A stretch of DNA of 64,000 nucleotides. Source: Impatiens glandulifera. Its lineage: Eukaryota > Streptophyta > Magnoliopsida > Ericales > Balsaminaceae. Where the stretch lies: positions 50,627,363 to 50,691,362 of the forward strand of contig NC_061865.1 of the NCBI RefSeq assembly GCF_907164915.1. Reading direction: 5' to 3'. Positions 37,165-48,467 of the stretch are shown one piece after another (position 1 is the stretch's first letter; the number at the start of each line of letters is the position of its first letter). The translations under genes and the position numbers were made by a program. The notes beneath the pieces are model-generated. The model ran no database searches, was not told the DNA's origin, and saw only the letters and a program-made list of their open reading frames with translations.

Positions 37165-38713
37165 TTAACGAAGAAGACCAACTGAAGTTGCACACAACTT
37201 CAGTTTCTCATTTGTCACAGTTTTCGTCAATATATCAGCTGGATTCTCACTCCCGGGAATCTTCTCAAGAGCTAATACTCCATCTTCTAAAGCTGACCGG
37301 ATGAAATGATAATGAACCTGTATATGTTTCGTCCTGCCATGATAAACAGGATTCTTTGCCAAATGAATGACACTCTGACTGTCGCATCGCAACACACTTC
37401 CCTCGTAGTCTTGACCCAATTCTCGCAAAAATCATCTCCTTAGCAGCTTCTGTCAAAGTAACATACTCTGCCTCACAACTAGAAAGAGCAACAATCTTCT
37501 GCAATTTTGAAACCCAACTGATTGCAGTACCTCCCAGAGTATAAATGTACCATGTTGTGCTCTTCCTACTATCAACATCACCACCATTGTCAGCATCAAC
37601 ATATCCTTCCAAACCCATATTAGACTTTCGAAAATACAAAGCAAGACCCGTACTTCCTCTTAAGTATCGTAGTATCCACTTTACTGCTTCCCAATGTTGT
37701 CTACCCGGATTGCTCATAAATCTGCTAACAACTCCCACTGCATGTGCTATGTCTGGTCTTGTGCAAACCATCGCATACATAATACAACAAATGGCAGAGG
37801 CATACGGAACAATTGCCATGTAATTTTTCTCCTCCTCTGTTGAAGACGACTGATCTTTAGATAGTCTGAAGTGACTAGCTAAGGGGGTAGTAACTGGTTT
37901 TGCATCATAAAAGTTGAACCTGCTAAGAACTTTCTTCACATATTCTTCTTGTGAAAGCTTGAGAACTTCTTCATCCCTGAAAATTTTAATCCCAAGGATT
38001 TGTTTTGCAGCATCCAAATCCTTCATTGCAAACTTTTCAGACAACTCTTTTTTAAGCTTGTTAATCTCATACAAGCTTGCTCCAACAATCAACATGTCAT
38101 CAACGTAGAGAAGAAGAATAATGTACGATTTATCAAACCTCTTGATATAGCAGCAATGATCAACTTCACACCTCAAAAAATTGTTACATTTCATGAAGCT
38201 ATCAAACTTCTTGTACCATTGCCTTGGAGCCTGTTTCAAACCATACAGACTCTTTTGAAGCTTACACACAAGCTCATCTTTTCCTTTGATTTCAAATCCT
38301 TCTGGTTGTCGCATATAAATTTCTTCATCTAGATCACCATGAAGAAAAGCAGTTTTGACATCCATTTGTTGAAGATGAAGGTCTTCTTTCACAACCAAAC
38401 TCAAAATAGTTCTAATTGTCATCAATTTAACTACTAGAGAGAAGATTTCATTGTAGTCAATACCTTCTTTCTGTTGAAATTCTTTCACAACCAACCTTGC
38501 CTTGTACCTCATGGTTTTATCATGTTCTTCTTTAATCCTGAAGATCCATTTGTTGTGAAGTGCTTTCTTTCCCTTTGGTAGCTCAGTGAGCTCCCAAGTC
38601 TGATTCAACATCAAAGAGTCCATCTCATCTTTCATCGCAGACTCCCACTTAACCGATTCATCAAATTGTATTGCTTCCTCATAGCATTCAGGTTCACCTC
38701 TATCTGTCAACAA
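37165..38713 (-). pseudogene. Copia reverse transcriptase and RNase H
   Basis: A 482-codon frame (38713 down to 37265) starts LTDRGEPECYEEA. It holds WIFRIKEEHDKTMRYKARLV, KTAFLHGDLDEEIYM, YGLKQAPRQWY and the catalytic LLYVDDMLIVG, then RNase H with CEAEYV. Near 37425 a small deletion shifts the frame; the true C-terminus continues in 37165-37428 (RELGQDYEGS, DSQSVIHLAKNPVYHGRTKH). The RT catalytic Asp pair is intact, so the loss of function comes from the frameshift and the upstream stops. Confidence 0.9.
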
Positions 38714-39805
38714 GATATAGTTTAGAGATGGAGACCACCTCTCAACTGGTTTTCAATTCCTTGATGATCTTCTCAACTGTATAACCGGTGTTTGCTGATT
38801 TACCTCTTGGGCCACGTTCTCAACGATTTCATCTTCAACAATACATTGTTCTTCTTCGACAACCGGTATATATTTAGCTGAAAATTCTCTCAAATCGACT
38901 GTACCAGTCTCTTCCAACTTGGAATCACCATCTGATGTCTTCCCAACACAATCTTTGTAGAGAACCTGTTCATTGAAGACAACATTTCTGCTACGAATGA
39001 TCTTCCGATTTTGATTATCCCAGAAACGATAACCAAACTCGATATCACCATAACCAATGAAAAAACATTTATTAGACTTTGGATCAAGCTTGCTCCTATC
39101 ACATTCATTAATATGAACATATGATAAACAACTAAACACTTTCAAATAAGAAAGGTTTACCTTTTTATTGCTCCAAGCTTCTTCAGGAATTCTGAATTCA
39201 AGAGGAACAGAGGGTCCCCTGTTTATCAAATAGGCAGCAGTTTTAATAGCTTCTGCCCAGAAGGTTTTAGGCAGCCCTGCATGCAATCTCATGCTTCTAG
39301 CACGCTCGTTCAATGTTCGATTCATTCTTTCAGCTACTCAATTCTCTTGAGGCGTTCGGGGAACAGTCTTCACCATACTGATCCCATTCTCAGCACAATA
39401 CTCTTTGAAATCTGAATTGATATATTCACATCCGTTGTCGGATCTCAAGCACTTAACTTTCTGATTTGTTTCATTTTCAACCAAAGCCTTCCACTTCTTG
39501 AAAATAGCAAATACTTCAGACTTGTGCTTCATAAAGTAAACCCATACTTTTCTTGTTGAATCATCTATAAAAGTCACATAGTAGTATGATCCGCCAATAG
39601 AAGAAACAGGTGCAGGTCCCCACACATCAGTGTGTACCAACTCTAGTCTTTCTTTATTGAGCTCCTTCCCAGTTTTTAAGAAACTCACTCGTTTTTGTTT
39701 TCCAAGAATGCAGTTTTCACATAACTGATGTTCAACAGACTTCAGTTCTGGAATCTGTCCATTCTTCAAAAGAATTTTCATCCCTTTTTCGCTCATATGG
39801 CCCAA
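38714..39805 (-). pseudogene. Copia integrase
   Basis: Two frames: 39338-39805 (GHMSEKGMKILLKNGQ, CENCILGKQK, HTDVWGP, FIDDSTRKVW and LRSDNGCEY) and 38753-39325 (MNRTLNERARSMRLHAGLPK, then the variable C-terminal region and LRRSSRN). An in-frame TGA lies between VPRTPQEN and VAER where relatives have a glycine. A second TGA after RRSSRN separates it from RT. The integrase core splices new element copies into host DNA. The first two catalytic Asp residues are visible. Confidence 0.88.
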
Positions 39806-39820
39806 CCTGCAATGTCATAG

Positions 39821-40459
39821 CTAACTGTTCTTCGAGTCATCAATTACAGCAGCAACTGTTTCTCTGCAAGTTGAAGTCGTGTATAACGTTCCAGTTTTGT
39901 GACCTCGAGCAACAACAACTGTTCCTTTAGTCACCTTCCATGCACCATTTCCACAACTGAAATTGTGACCTTCTTCATCAAGTTGTGTAACAGAAATCAG
40001 ATTGCGTATTAAACCTGGAATGTGTCTCACCTTATTAATCTTCCAAACAGAACTATTTGCCATCTTCAATTTGATGTCCCCCATGCCAACAATATCCAGT
40101 GGCTCACCATCTACGAGATAAACTTTCCCACAGTTTCCAGCCACATAATTCTCCATTAATTCTTTGTGGGCAGTGGTGTGGAAACACGCTCCCGAGTCCA
40201 AAACCCATGAATCTTTCGGGCTATCAACAGACAGAAGTAACGCATCAATGACAGATTCTGTAACAACGTTGGCTGCATCATTTTTATCATCACCGTTTTT
40301 CTTCGGTGCTTTGCAGTTCCTCTTTAAATGTCCCTGTTTACCGCAATTCCAACACTCAAATGTCCGCCCAGACTTGGACTGACTCCTCCTGCTCCTTGAC
40401 ATAGATCTGCTCTTACCTCGGTTGAAATTTCTATCATTACCTCTTCCCCTGTTTTCCAC
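39821..40459 (-). pseudogene. Copia gag zinc knuckle and protease region
   Basis: The frame opens with a basic Arg/Ser-rich stretch and a CCHC knuckle (CWNCGKQGHLKRNC), then the aspartic protease motif WVLDSGACFH and downstream LISVTQLDEEGH. It ends at TAG after DDSKNS, just before the CRLGHMS region of the integrase zinc-binding domain. Relatives read a Gln and a Trp where this copy has TAG and TGA. Confidence 0.88.
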
Positions 40460-40461
40460 AT

Positions 40462-41058
40462 TCAGAGCAGAACCTTTGAATGTTTCACCAGAATCAATTT
40501 TACGATCTCTTCAACAAGAATACGATCTCTAACTTCAACAAATTTCAGTTTAGCATTTCCAACTGAATTACTAATTGCTGCCCTCATAGGTTCCCAACTA
40601 TTTGGTAGAGATGCTAACAAAATCAGGGCACTAACTTCATCCCCAAAATCAATCTCAACAGATAGCAATTGATTCACAATTGTATTGAATTCATTCAAAT
40701 GAGTAGTGACAGAAGTACCATCAGCCATTCTTAAGTAAAAGAGTTTTTTCATTAAGTGTACCTTATTGTTAGCAGATGGTTTCTCATACATATCAGAAAG
40801 AGCTTTCATCAGACCCATGGTGGTCTTCTCCTTTTCTACATTGTGAGCAACTGTCTTGGCTAGCGTCAATCGGACAACTCCCAAAACCTGTCTATCAAGG
40901 AGTTTCCATTCAGCTTCATCCATCTTCTCTGGTTTCTCACTCAAAGGAACATGAAGCTTTTTTCCATAGAGATAATCTTCAATCTGCATTCTCTAGAAGG
41001 CATAATCTGTCCCATCAAATCTTCCAATCTCATGTCCTATACTGTTCTCATTTGCCAT
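40462..41058 (-). pseudogene. Copia gag N-terminal part
   Basis: The likely original start is the ATG at 41056-41058 (MANENSIGHEIGRFDGTDYA). A TAG at 40993-40995 replaces the expected Trp codon. Translation can resume at 40989 (MQIEDYLYGKKLHVPLSEKP). The UBN2-type gag domain follows, with LDRQVLGVVRLTLA, LMKKLFYLRM and LLASLPNSWE. Near 40500 one base is lost, moving the zinc-knuckle region to another frame. Gag proteins package the element RNA. Confidence 0.86.
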
Positions 41059-41087
41059 TGTTTCCAATACTCAGATCTAGCCTAGCT

Positions 41088-41099
41088 GCTCTGATACCA
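41088..41099 (-). promoter_or_regulatory. Copia primer-binding site (tRNA-iMet)
   Basis: TGGTATCAGAGC on the minus strand, two bases inside the 5' LTR. Confidence 0.85.
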
Positions 41100-41101
41100 G
41101 T

Positions 41102-41466
41102 TGTTAGGATTTGTATCTCCTAAATCCGACCTGCTTAAAAACAATATGTAAAAACACAAGAAAAAAGAACACAAGAACACACAGATTTATAGTGGTTCAC
41201 TCAAATTGAGCTACATCCACTTCAGCCACCACCAGATTTACTATGAAGAAGAATGAATCCAGAGTTTTTGCCTCACACTTTATCTCTCTAGAATTTTGTC
41301 TACCCAATGTAAACCCTTAATAATTACATATTTATAGGGTAAACATTCAGGTAATAAACCTAAATAACTTTGGTTAGGCCCAAGCCCAAAACCAAAAAAG
41401 ATAAACCCAATAAACTCTAATTAACAATATAGAGTTTATTATAAGTGTAGGCTCCATAACTCAACA
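41102..41466 (-). repeat. Copia 5' LTR
   Basis: 365 bp, near-identical to 36739-37102; followed by the GTTGT duplication. Confidence 0.9.
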
Positions 41467-41561
41467 GTTGTGTCAAAACCAAAAAAGATAAACCCAATAA
41501 ACTCTAATTAACAATATAGAGTTTACTATAAGTGTAGGCTCCATAACTCAACAGTTGTGTC
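41388..41561. repeat. 87-bp tandem duplication spanning the LTR end and target duplication
   Basis: 41388-41474 (last 79 bases of the LTR plus GTTGTGTC) is repeated at 41475-41561 with one visible difference (TTATTA versus TTACTA). It arose after the insertion, since it includes LTR, TSD and flank. Confidence 0.88.
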
Positions 41562-41885
41562 AATTTCTTCGTCCGATCTGTCGATTGTTTTCAGCCATGC
41601 TAAACTTCTCTTACACTTGTATTTTGATATCTCAAATTGATATTGTTTATATGCCCGAAGATCTTATCAGCCTTCAATTTGAATCGACGTATCTTTTCCA
41701 TTTGTCTTATGATCTTCGTATATTATTCAGATCGATTTATATTTATAGCTACCATTAGTGTAACTTGGAGTTCATGGACATTCATTGCATTTTCCTCAGA
41801 CGACTTGATTTTCCTGCTCAATATATTTGAAATCATGTGCTAGTTTTGTTCAATGATACCTATGATCTTCATTTGCTTATAACAG

Positions 41886-42322
41886 TCGAAGAGAAAGAAC
41901 AGAGAGCCTAATGAAGAAATTGTAACTCTTGGCCCTACTATTAGTGAGGGAGAACTTGGTTTTGGCGTTGCACACATCTTTGCATCCTTTAACGACACAT
42001 TTATCATTTATCGTGAGAATCAAATTTCATCTTTGTAACTTATTTGATATTCTTTATCAGAATCTCAATCATTCCATGTTTTAATTGCAGCATGTGACAG
42101 ATTTGTCTGGACGAGAAACACTTGTTCGCATTACTGGTTAGTTTTTTTAATTCATCATGTCTATAGATCAGTAGACGATCTCCTAACCTAAATTGATCTA
42201 ATTGATGGCTCTTTGTAATGTGATTTGTAACTATAGGAGGGATGAAGGTGAAAGCTGACAAAGATGAATCATCTTCATATGCTGCTATGCTTGCAGCTCA
42301 AGATGTTTCTGTTAGATGCAAG
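41886..42322 (+). pseudogene. Fragment of a 40S ribosomal protein S14 (uS11) gene
   Basis: Exons 41886-42012, 42091-42136 and 42237-42322 have AG/GT borders. They encode [47 protein letters not shown] and [11 protein letters not shown] with AAMLAAQDV, the N-terminal two thirds of cytosolic uS11, which sits on the 40S platform. Defects: the first visible exon has a 7-bp tandem duplication (ATTTATC twice, 41999-42012) next to the donor that breaks the frame. No ATG is found just upstream, and the C-terminal exon (the TALHIKLRATGGN region) is missing. Introns are kept. Confidence 0.85.
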
Positions 42323-43671
42323 GTATTTATTTGAATTTAGGGTTCTGATTTTGTTTCATCAATTGAAATTGTACTTAAAATTGAAATTATACTTAGAACT
42401 GAAATTGTATTTATTTGAAATTAGGGTTCTGATTTTCTACTATGATTGCGCTCAGAAGTGGTTAGATTTAAGTGAAGACTCAGATGAGAATGTCAATTGG
42501 GAAGATTTTACTTTAGGTATAACTATTTTCAGTTAACTTTATCTTAAAACCAGCCGACATATGTTCATATTTCTCTGAATCATCCAAGCTGATTGTATTC
42601 TGTTGTAAAATTGAATATTCTCAGTATGTCAATGACTCTAAACGCTCTGAAGTCCAACCGTCCATCCTTAAGTACTATTGGATTTAGAATACCATAGGAT
42701 AGAAAGATATGCTTCTTTAGAAAACCCAGTTAGTGGCCCGACGCGACCAAACGATAACCGCTCCCGGAGTCTCACCTGAGGAGGTACATCCTTCTCTTTC
42801 TCCATACATTTCTCTTAACAAATGTTATAATTCTCTTCACAATGATAACGTAGATATGAACCAGATTCTTTTCAAGTGTAATTGTATATCATCTTCTAAA
42901 TTATGAAAATAATCGAGTTCATTTGAGCTTTGCTTGAACGATATCTTCATTTAGTACTGTAATTCTATAACTTTCAACATCCGAGATTCTCGAGTGTTTC
43001 CAATTATAATTTCGTGCAAAATCAGTTATGGAGAAATGAAGAATGAGAAATCGGCTTGTTTATCAATTTTCCTGAGTGTACATTGCTAGTTTATGTTGCT
43101 GGTTAAATATTGACATTATATGTTGTGTTTAAGTGAAGTTATTATATGTTAGTTACTTCTGTAGGGTTTTTGAATTTGAAATATCTGTAAACATTCTTGA
43201 TTAACCATCATGATCTTAATGTTGTAGCTATTTTACATTTTTCAGTAGTTTGGAAAGTTGGAGCTTACTGTGAGTTTACGAATTCTTAAGTTATTATTTT
43301 CTAGATGATCGTGATTTTTGAAAAACATAGAAAATGTTAATTTTTGTATATCACAATATTAAGATGATCATGTTTGGTAATCCTGGAACAAAAATCTGCG
43401 TCACAATATTGGTTAACAACCTTATTTTTGTTCTTCTGAATATTGATGGGTACATGGTTCAATTTCCAAATCTAGTAGACAGTTAGATCTCTATAAGTTA
43501 GTGTTTGTTTGTATTTTTTTAATCCTTAAGATGTTAATTCATTCTCTTCTTTTTAAATGTGAACCTCGATGAAAAAGCTATCCTTAAAAAAAGATCTATT
43601 AAATGTGAACCTTGATGAAAAAGCTAATTGTTTGCTTCGTCAACTGAAGGAACAAGATCTTTTTAAATGTG
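42323..43671 (+). other. Intron-like and unassigned sequence between gene fragments
   Basis: 42323-42440 contains an ~85-bp tandem duplication (GTATTTATTTGAATTTAGGG twice). An open stretch 42450-42520 (WLDLSEDSDENVNWEDFTLG) may be one more captured exon of unknown origin. 43570-43670 has two copies of AATGTGAACCT(C/T)GATGAAAAAGCTA. Otherwise nothing is recognised. Confidence 0.4.
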
Positions 43672-43795
43672 AACCTTGATGAACCTACAAATCATCTTGA
43701 TCTTGACACCATTGAATGGCTTGAGGGCTATCTTAACAAACAAGATGTGTCAGGGCTTTCCTTGACCAGCTTTGCAAAAATAGTGGAGCAAGATG
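43672..43795 (+). pseudogene. Fragment of an ABCF (GCN-type) ABC ATPase gene
   Basis: 43672-43750 encodes NLDEPTNHLDLDTIEWLEGY and LNKQDV. This is the Walker B/D-loop region of the first ABC domain of plant ABCF proteins, most like ABCF5. After a short deletion that removes the H-loop region, another frame reads AFLDQLC (43755-43776). ABCF proteins act on ribosomes and lack membrane segments. Only about 40 codons survive, so this is a captured and broken piece. Confidence 0.72.
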
Positions 43796-44039
43796 TGAGG
43801 ACCACCAGGTGAAGGAAAAAACAAGAGAAAGAAATTGATCATTGTCTTGTGGTATTGAAGCATATGTATAGGTGAGTTAATCTTTATATATAGCCTACCT
43901 TTGCCTTTGTTTGTTTTATTAGTGTTCTTTTTCCAAGTATGAGTTTGGATAATTTAAGTGCTTGTTTTATTTTGGGTTATTTGGGGTTAAATGACCAACA
44001 TATATATATATATATTTTTAATAAATAAATTTCTATGGC

Positions 44040-44419
44040 GATTGGTTAAAATATAAATCGTCGTTGCCCATAGTTAAAATACCAATTACTATATGATTTA
44101 TGTAGTAGCGATTGGTTATTACACCAATCGCTATATGTCTATAGCGATTGGTTATCTACCAATCGTCGTTGCCAATTAAGGCAACAACGAGCAGAGCTTT
44201 GCCGATTGAGAGTGATTGGTATATGACTAATCGCTATAGGCCTATAGCGATTGGTATATGACCAATCGCTATATACTTATAACGATTGTTATATGACCAA
44301 TCGCTATAGGCCTATAGCGATTGATATATCACTAATCGCTATAGGCCTATATCGATTGATTTGGAGGTTAATAGCGATTGGTTTACCAATTGCTATAGGG
44401 TCTTTTTTTACTAGTAGTG
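44040..44419 (-). repeat. Right end of a CACTA-type element with palindromic sub-terminal array
   Basis: At least six units of about 35 bp, each a palindrome such as TAGCGATTGGTATATGACCA joined to its complement ATCGCTATAGGCC. The array ends in TTTTTTTACTAGTAGTG at 44419. Read inward on the minus strand, the terminus is CACTACTAGTAAAAAAAG, typical of CACTA elements. Arrays like this bind the transposase accessory protein. The left end was not located; similar motifs occur at 36225-36420. Confidence 0.68.
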
Positions 44420-46205
44420 GTAGTTTTGGTCTTTACTATTTTCTATAATCTTCGGTGTTTGATATGTTATTGTCCCATTTGCAGATTGGATGGTAGGTGT
44501 GAGTACATCAGCAGATGGAGAAAGATGGGGTGTTGGTGGGATATCCATAGAAAGGTGATCTTATTTCTTATCTTAGTTAGGTCTTTGGTTAATGTGGAAT
44601 TGTTTTTTTCATTATTTTTTATTGAATAACTCTTTAGAAATCAGATTTTACTTAATGAGGTCCAATTATTAATTGACCATCACATTGCATTTTCTGTATT
44701 TTAATTGTTGGCTCTACCAACATTTTCAGAGGATACTCAGTGCATAATGAAATGTTTGTATTTGTTAAGTATTTTTATTAATAGTTTATGTTCTCGGGTC
44801 ACAAATTTTGGCCCAGATTAATGACTGAATCTTGTTTTAATTATGTGTTTTTTCTTTTCAAATGAGCGTCTTTAAATAATGTTATTTAGAGGTAGATTGT
44901 TAAAAGTCTAAACAGTTCTAAAGTGCAATATATTTAAATTGAACATTAGATATTTAGCATCAGTTGTGATAAGGACACTCATATAACAGTTCTACATTTT
45001 TATACACGCTTGGCTTTTATTTATTAATAGACCTAGTTCGTTAGTCGAGATTGTTTATTATATTTATAACTTGCGTTTTTTACTTGTTTTTTTGAAACTA
45101 ATTTAAATTTATTTTGAGTAGATGATTTTGTTGAGTGAGTACCATTTATTTTTTATTTTGATTTTAAATTTTGTACATAAATTTTTTATCAAATTTTAAC
45201 CATTTAGCATTGTTCGGTTTAATACTATCAATTTTGTAATGGTAGATGCATATAGTTCTAGGCATATGAATTGACAACATTTCCCTTTTACACCCATAAA
45301 TTGTTTTTCCAAATTCAAGGGTTTGTTAATACCTTTCATTGCTTCCAGATTGCTTATTTAGATTAATTAGACGTTACTAGCTGAGAAGTTTCCAAATAAT
45401 TATGTGCAACATATTGAGGTAGTGTTATATTCAGGTTTTTTTGTTTCGTATAGTGTAAAGAGTCTAGCCTTGAAACTTAGTATAGGTTTTTGTCAAGATG
45501 TTTTAACAAAGATCTTGACTCCATATTTATGTTTCTTACACTAGTTTCTATTTTCATTTATATTTGTAGGGACACCTTGATTTGGAGTTGAATGATGTTG
45601 GGAGAAAATAAGTTGAGACAGTAAGTAATTTAACAAGATTATTGTCAATAACGAGATTCCATCTTATTAGAACTTGTCTTATTAAAGGTAGTTAATTACC
45701 CTATCTAAAGAGAATTAAATTTTTGTTGTGTACTCATTTGACATGAAAATGACTTGTTACAGTTGAAACTATTGTCAGCAATTGTGGTGCAAAAAAGGTA
45801 TGCATGCCACTTTTTTTCTAATAGAAGTGTTGAAACCATAATTGTGGATGCATTAATAGAAGGTTAGGCAACTATACCAGCACTCAAATCACCTAAGCAT
45901 CTCAAATTGTCAAAGGATCTTGTAAGAAAGTGTGAAGGAAAGTAGTAAAGTTATTTCCATCTCAATTGAACTATTTATTTAAAATTTATTGTATTTTATT
46001 TAAATAAATAGAACATTAGATGTAAGTTAATTAATTAATGTTCTTTTATTTAATTATTTAAGATTTTTTATTATCTTTGAAATATTATTTTTTTAATTAT
46101 TTAATTTATAAAAAAAATTAAATATTAAACCATCATCTTACACAATATAGAAATATAAATATAAATAAATAAAATTTTAAATGAATTGTTAAAATAATAG
46201 TTTAA
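44420..46205. other. AT-rich region with scattered unreadable exon-like pieces
   Basis: Coding-like bits occur at 45580-45610 and 45830-45945 (LKSPKHLKLSKDLVRKCEG) but do not join into a recognised protein. No RNA gene or terminus seen. Confidence 0.35.
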
Positions 46206-46437
46206 AAGTAAATAGGCTTTCAACGACGTTTGAATTACTGTTACCAACGCTTAAATAAGCGTTGCTAAAGGTCTTCCTTTAGCAACGCTTAAATTAGTAG
46301 TACCGACGCTTAAATAAACGTTGTTAAAACTGGTGCCACCTTGCTTTTGGTGACGTAAGATTAAGTGTCGGTAACATTTTTGGCGACGCTTTTAAAAGTT
46401 GGTAGATATCTTTTTAAGCGTCGCCGTAAGTCTTTTT
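46206..46437 (-). repeat. Second right terminus of the 3630-15624 CACTA family
   Basis: Shows the same motif order as 15465-15624: ACGCTTAAATAAGCG, GGTGACGTAAGATTAAGTG, TTTTTAAGCGTCG, then TTTTTTGTTGTAGT. The final base pair of the CACTA end is mutated (AGTA instead of AGTG). Its left partner was not found in the window, or it has been lost. Confidence 0.6.
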
Positions 46438-46589
46438 TGTTGTAGTAATATTAGGTGCAAGCTCATCAAAATTTGTCTATAGGCTGAAGGAAATATGACT
46501 ATCTTGACACTGCTTCGTCTAGTTGCTATAGTATTCTCCTTCACCCATTAATAATTATCCACCAAAATAATACACAGCATAAGTTGCCT

Positions 46590-47343
46590 AGTCAGATGCA
46601 AGACAGCCCCCCATAGAAGTCCAAGAAAGACCCATTACCACCCCAATAGGTGTCTGATCAAATACGCGTTCTACATGAAACATCGGTTTGCCAACAAAAT
46701 TTGTGAACTCCGATTTATATATCAACACTTTATCTACTGATGTCGCTTCCTGAGAACTCATTTATGTAGAAGCTTCCGGAACCACTTCAAACTTCTCATC
46801 TTCTAATGATTCGCCCACTAACTAGACGTCTCCTACGACTACATCCACCTATTGAGGGTCTGGTTCTTCTTTAACTTCCAATTCTTTATCTGCCCATCGA
46901 CGCACAAGTATCAAGTCAACCTTACGATATATTTTCTCTATCTGTTTCTGAAGATTTCTAACACCTGCTTCTCTACAGTAGTTTTCAATCAAAGCAATAA
47001 GAGCAACGTCTGTCACTTCCACCTAGCAAAGAATAACATAGAAGCATGTGATTAACACCCAAGCTCTTCTACAGCTAAATATCTTATATATAAGTAGAAG
47101 AAATTAAAATGATCGGAACATTTTAGAAGAAAATTCTATACATATTTTCAATCATTCATACACATACAATCACATTACATGTTCAGGCCGAATCCATAGG
47201 CTTCTCGTGTAGCTTTCTCCAAATAATCTCTGGCAATGTGCATTTTCTCATCATTTATATAACCAGCTATGGAAATTATCTCCATTATATCCAATAGAGG
47301 ATTGGGTATCGGTTCGATAACATTATGTATAGACAAATAGGAC
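46590..47343 (-). pseudogene. Fragment of a mitochondrial LON protease gene
   Basis: Minus-strand exon 47343-~47178 reads IPNPLLDIMEIISIAGYI and NDEKMHIARDYLEKATRE. After an intron, the exon from 47022 reads [34 protein letters not shown], later FVGKPMFHVERVFDQTPIGV and VMGLSWTSMGG. This matches the end of the AAA module and the start of the proteolytic domain of LON1-type ATP-dependent proteases. The variable acidic linker between them has three stops. A 2-base deletion near 47330 breaks the first exon, and the catalytic Ser/Lys region is missing. Confidence 0.8.
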
Positions 47344-47375
47344 CTGCCATGAGAAGATGACTGGTTATTATCTCG

Positions 47376-48350
47376 CTACAAAAACAGCAATTGTTCAGAA
47401 AATTGCAGTAGGGACATCTCAAAATCTACATCTAGATATTGAAGTGCGATTTTCTCATTTTCAATAGTCGTGAAAACACTTGAAGATTCAACCACATAGT
47501 CATCGTCATAATCTCCCCATGGAATCTCTGTAGGGTCCCTACACATTTGTACCATATATGGAACCATTATTAGAGCAGAATGTTGGATTTATGCAACATT
47601 TATTTCTTTCCTAAGCCTAAGCAGCTAATTAATCTTTTAGCAATATAAAAGGACAAGTATACAAGAGTCTATGCAGATCATAATAATAATAAACCATGAA
47701 GTTTCTAAGTTTCTACGTCTCTCCATTCTACAAACTCACTATAAGTTAACAAACCCTCCCAGGTGAATAAGGGAAACAATAATGTATTTTTGTAGGCCTC
47801 AATATGTATATCATTTATTGAAGACATTGGAGCAATAACAACTAACACAAACCGAGATAGCAAGCATAAGTTCTTTAGGGAAATGCTTTTGTCAATCAAT
47901 AAACATAATTCATAATTCCAAAATAAATAAAAAATACTTTTAAGGATAGTAGTTTAAATGGATCTTTCTCAATAGTCATCAAATAGAAAATTGTATAAGT
48001 TGTTAAAGAAAGCCGCCATGGTACTTGCTAAGAAATACGAGGAGATCTTTTAGGATTTTATCAGGTTAACAGACGGCTTCATCCACACTTTGGGAAGACG
48101 ATTAAAATCAGAAAAGAAGATGAACAGTCTCTTGCAGATCTAGTTAACCCGAATTTATAAAAAAAAAAAAAAACTCGACGGACGATTTCTAACAGAGAAA
48201 TCACAGATATCCAGCAACAAGTTGCTACACACTTCAAGGGATCCAAAGTTGCATTAACATAATCCCAAAGACCACAAAGATCCTTCGACGTCACCCCATC
48301 AAAAGGCCATTTTCGTGAGAAAATTATAGCAGAAAAGATTCGTGCTAGGG
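47376..48350 (-). other. Unassigned coding-like segments beside the LON fragment
   Basis: Minus-strand frames at 47376-47567 ([20 protein letters not shown]), 47705-47899 and 48079-48294 (TSKDLCGLWDYVNATLDPLK) look like shuffled exons, but I cannot name a family. They share the strand of the LON fragment and may belong to the same captured block. Confidence 0.3.
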
Positions 48351-48467
48351 TTTAAAAAATCGATGAGAGAGAAAGTAAAAGTGGGAGTACAACAGAAAAA
48401 ATTCTATTTATTTAAATAAAAGTAAAGTGAGAGTGATTGATTAATATAAATACCTATTGAATTTTTT

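Larger units (their letters stand above)
36739..41466 (-). mobile_element. Complete but inactive Ty1/copia LTR retrotransposon
   Basis: 4.7 kb with two LTRs (36739-37102 and 41102-41466), both starting TGTTAGG and ending ACTCAACA on the plus strand. The 5-bp target duplication is GTTGT (36734-36738 and 41467-41471). The primer site TGGTATCAGAGC (41088-41099) and polypurine tract AAGTGGGAGAT (37103-37113) sit next to the correct LTRs. Internal order on the minus strand is gag, zinc knuckle, protease, integrase, RT, RNase H, which is copia order. The LTRs differ by about ten substitutions and a few small indels, so the insertion is not recent. Coding regions carry several nonsense changes and frameshifts. 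Confidence 0.93.
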
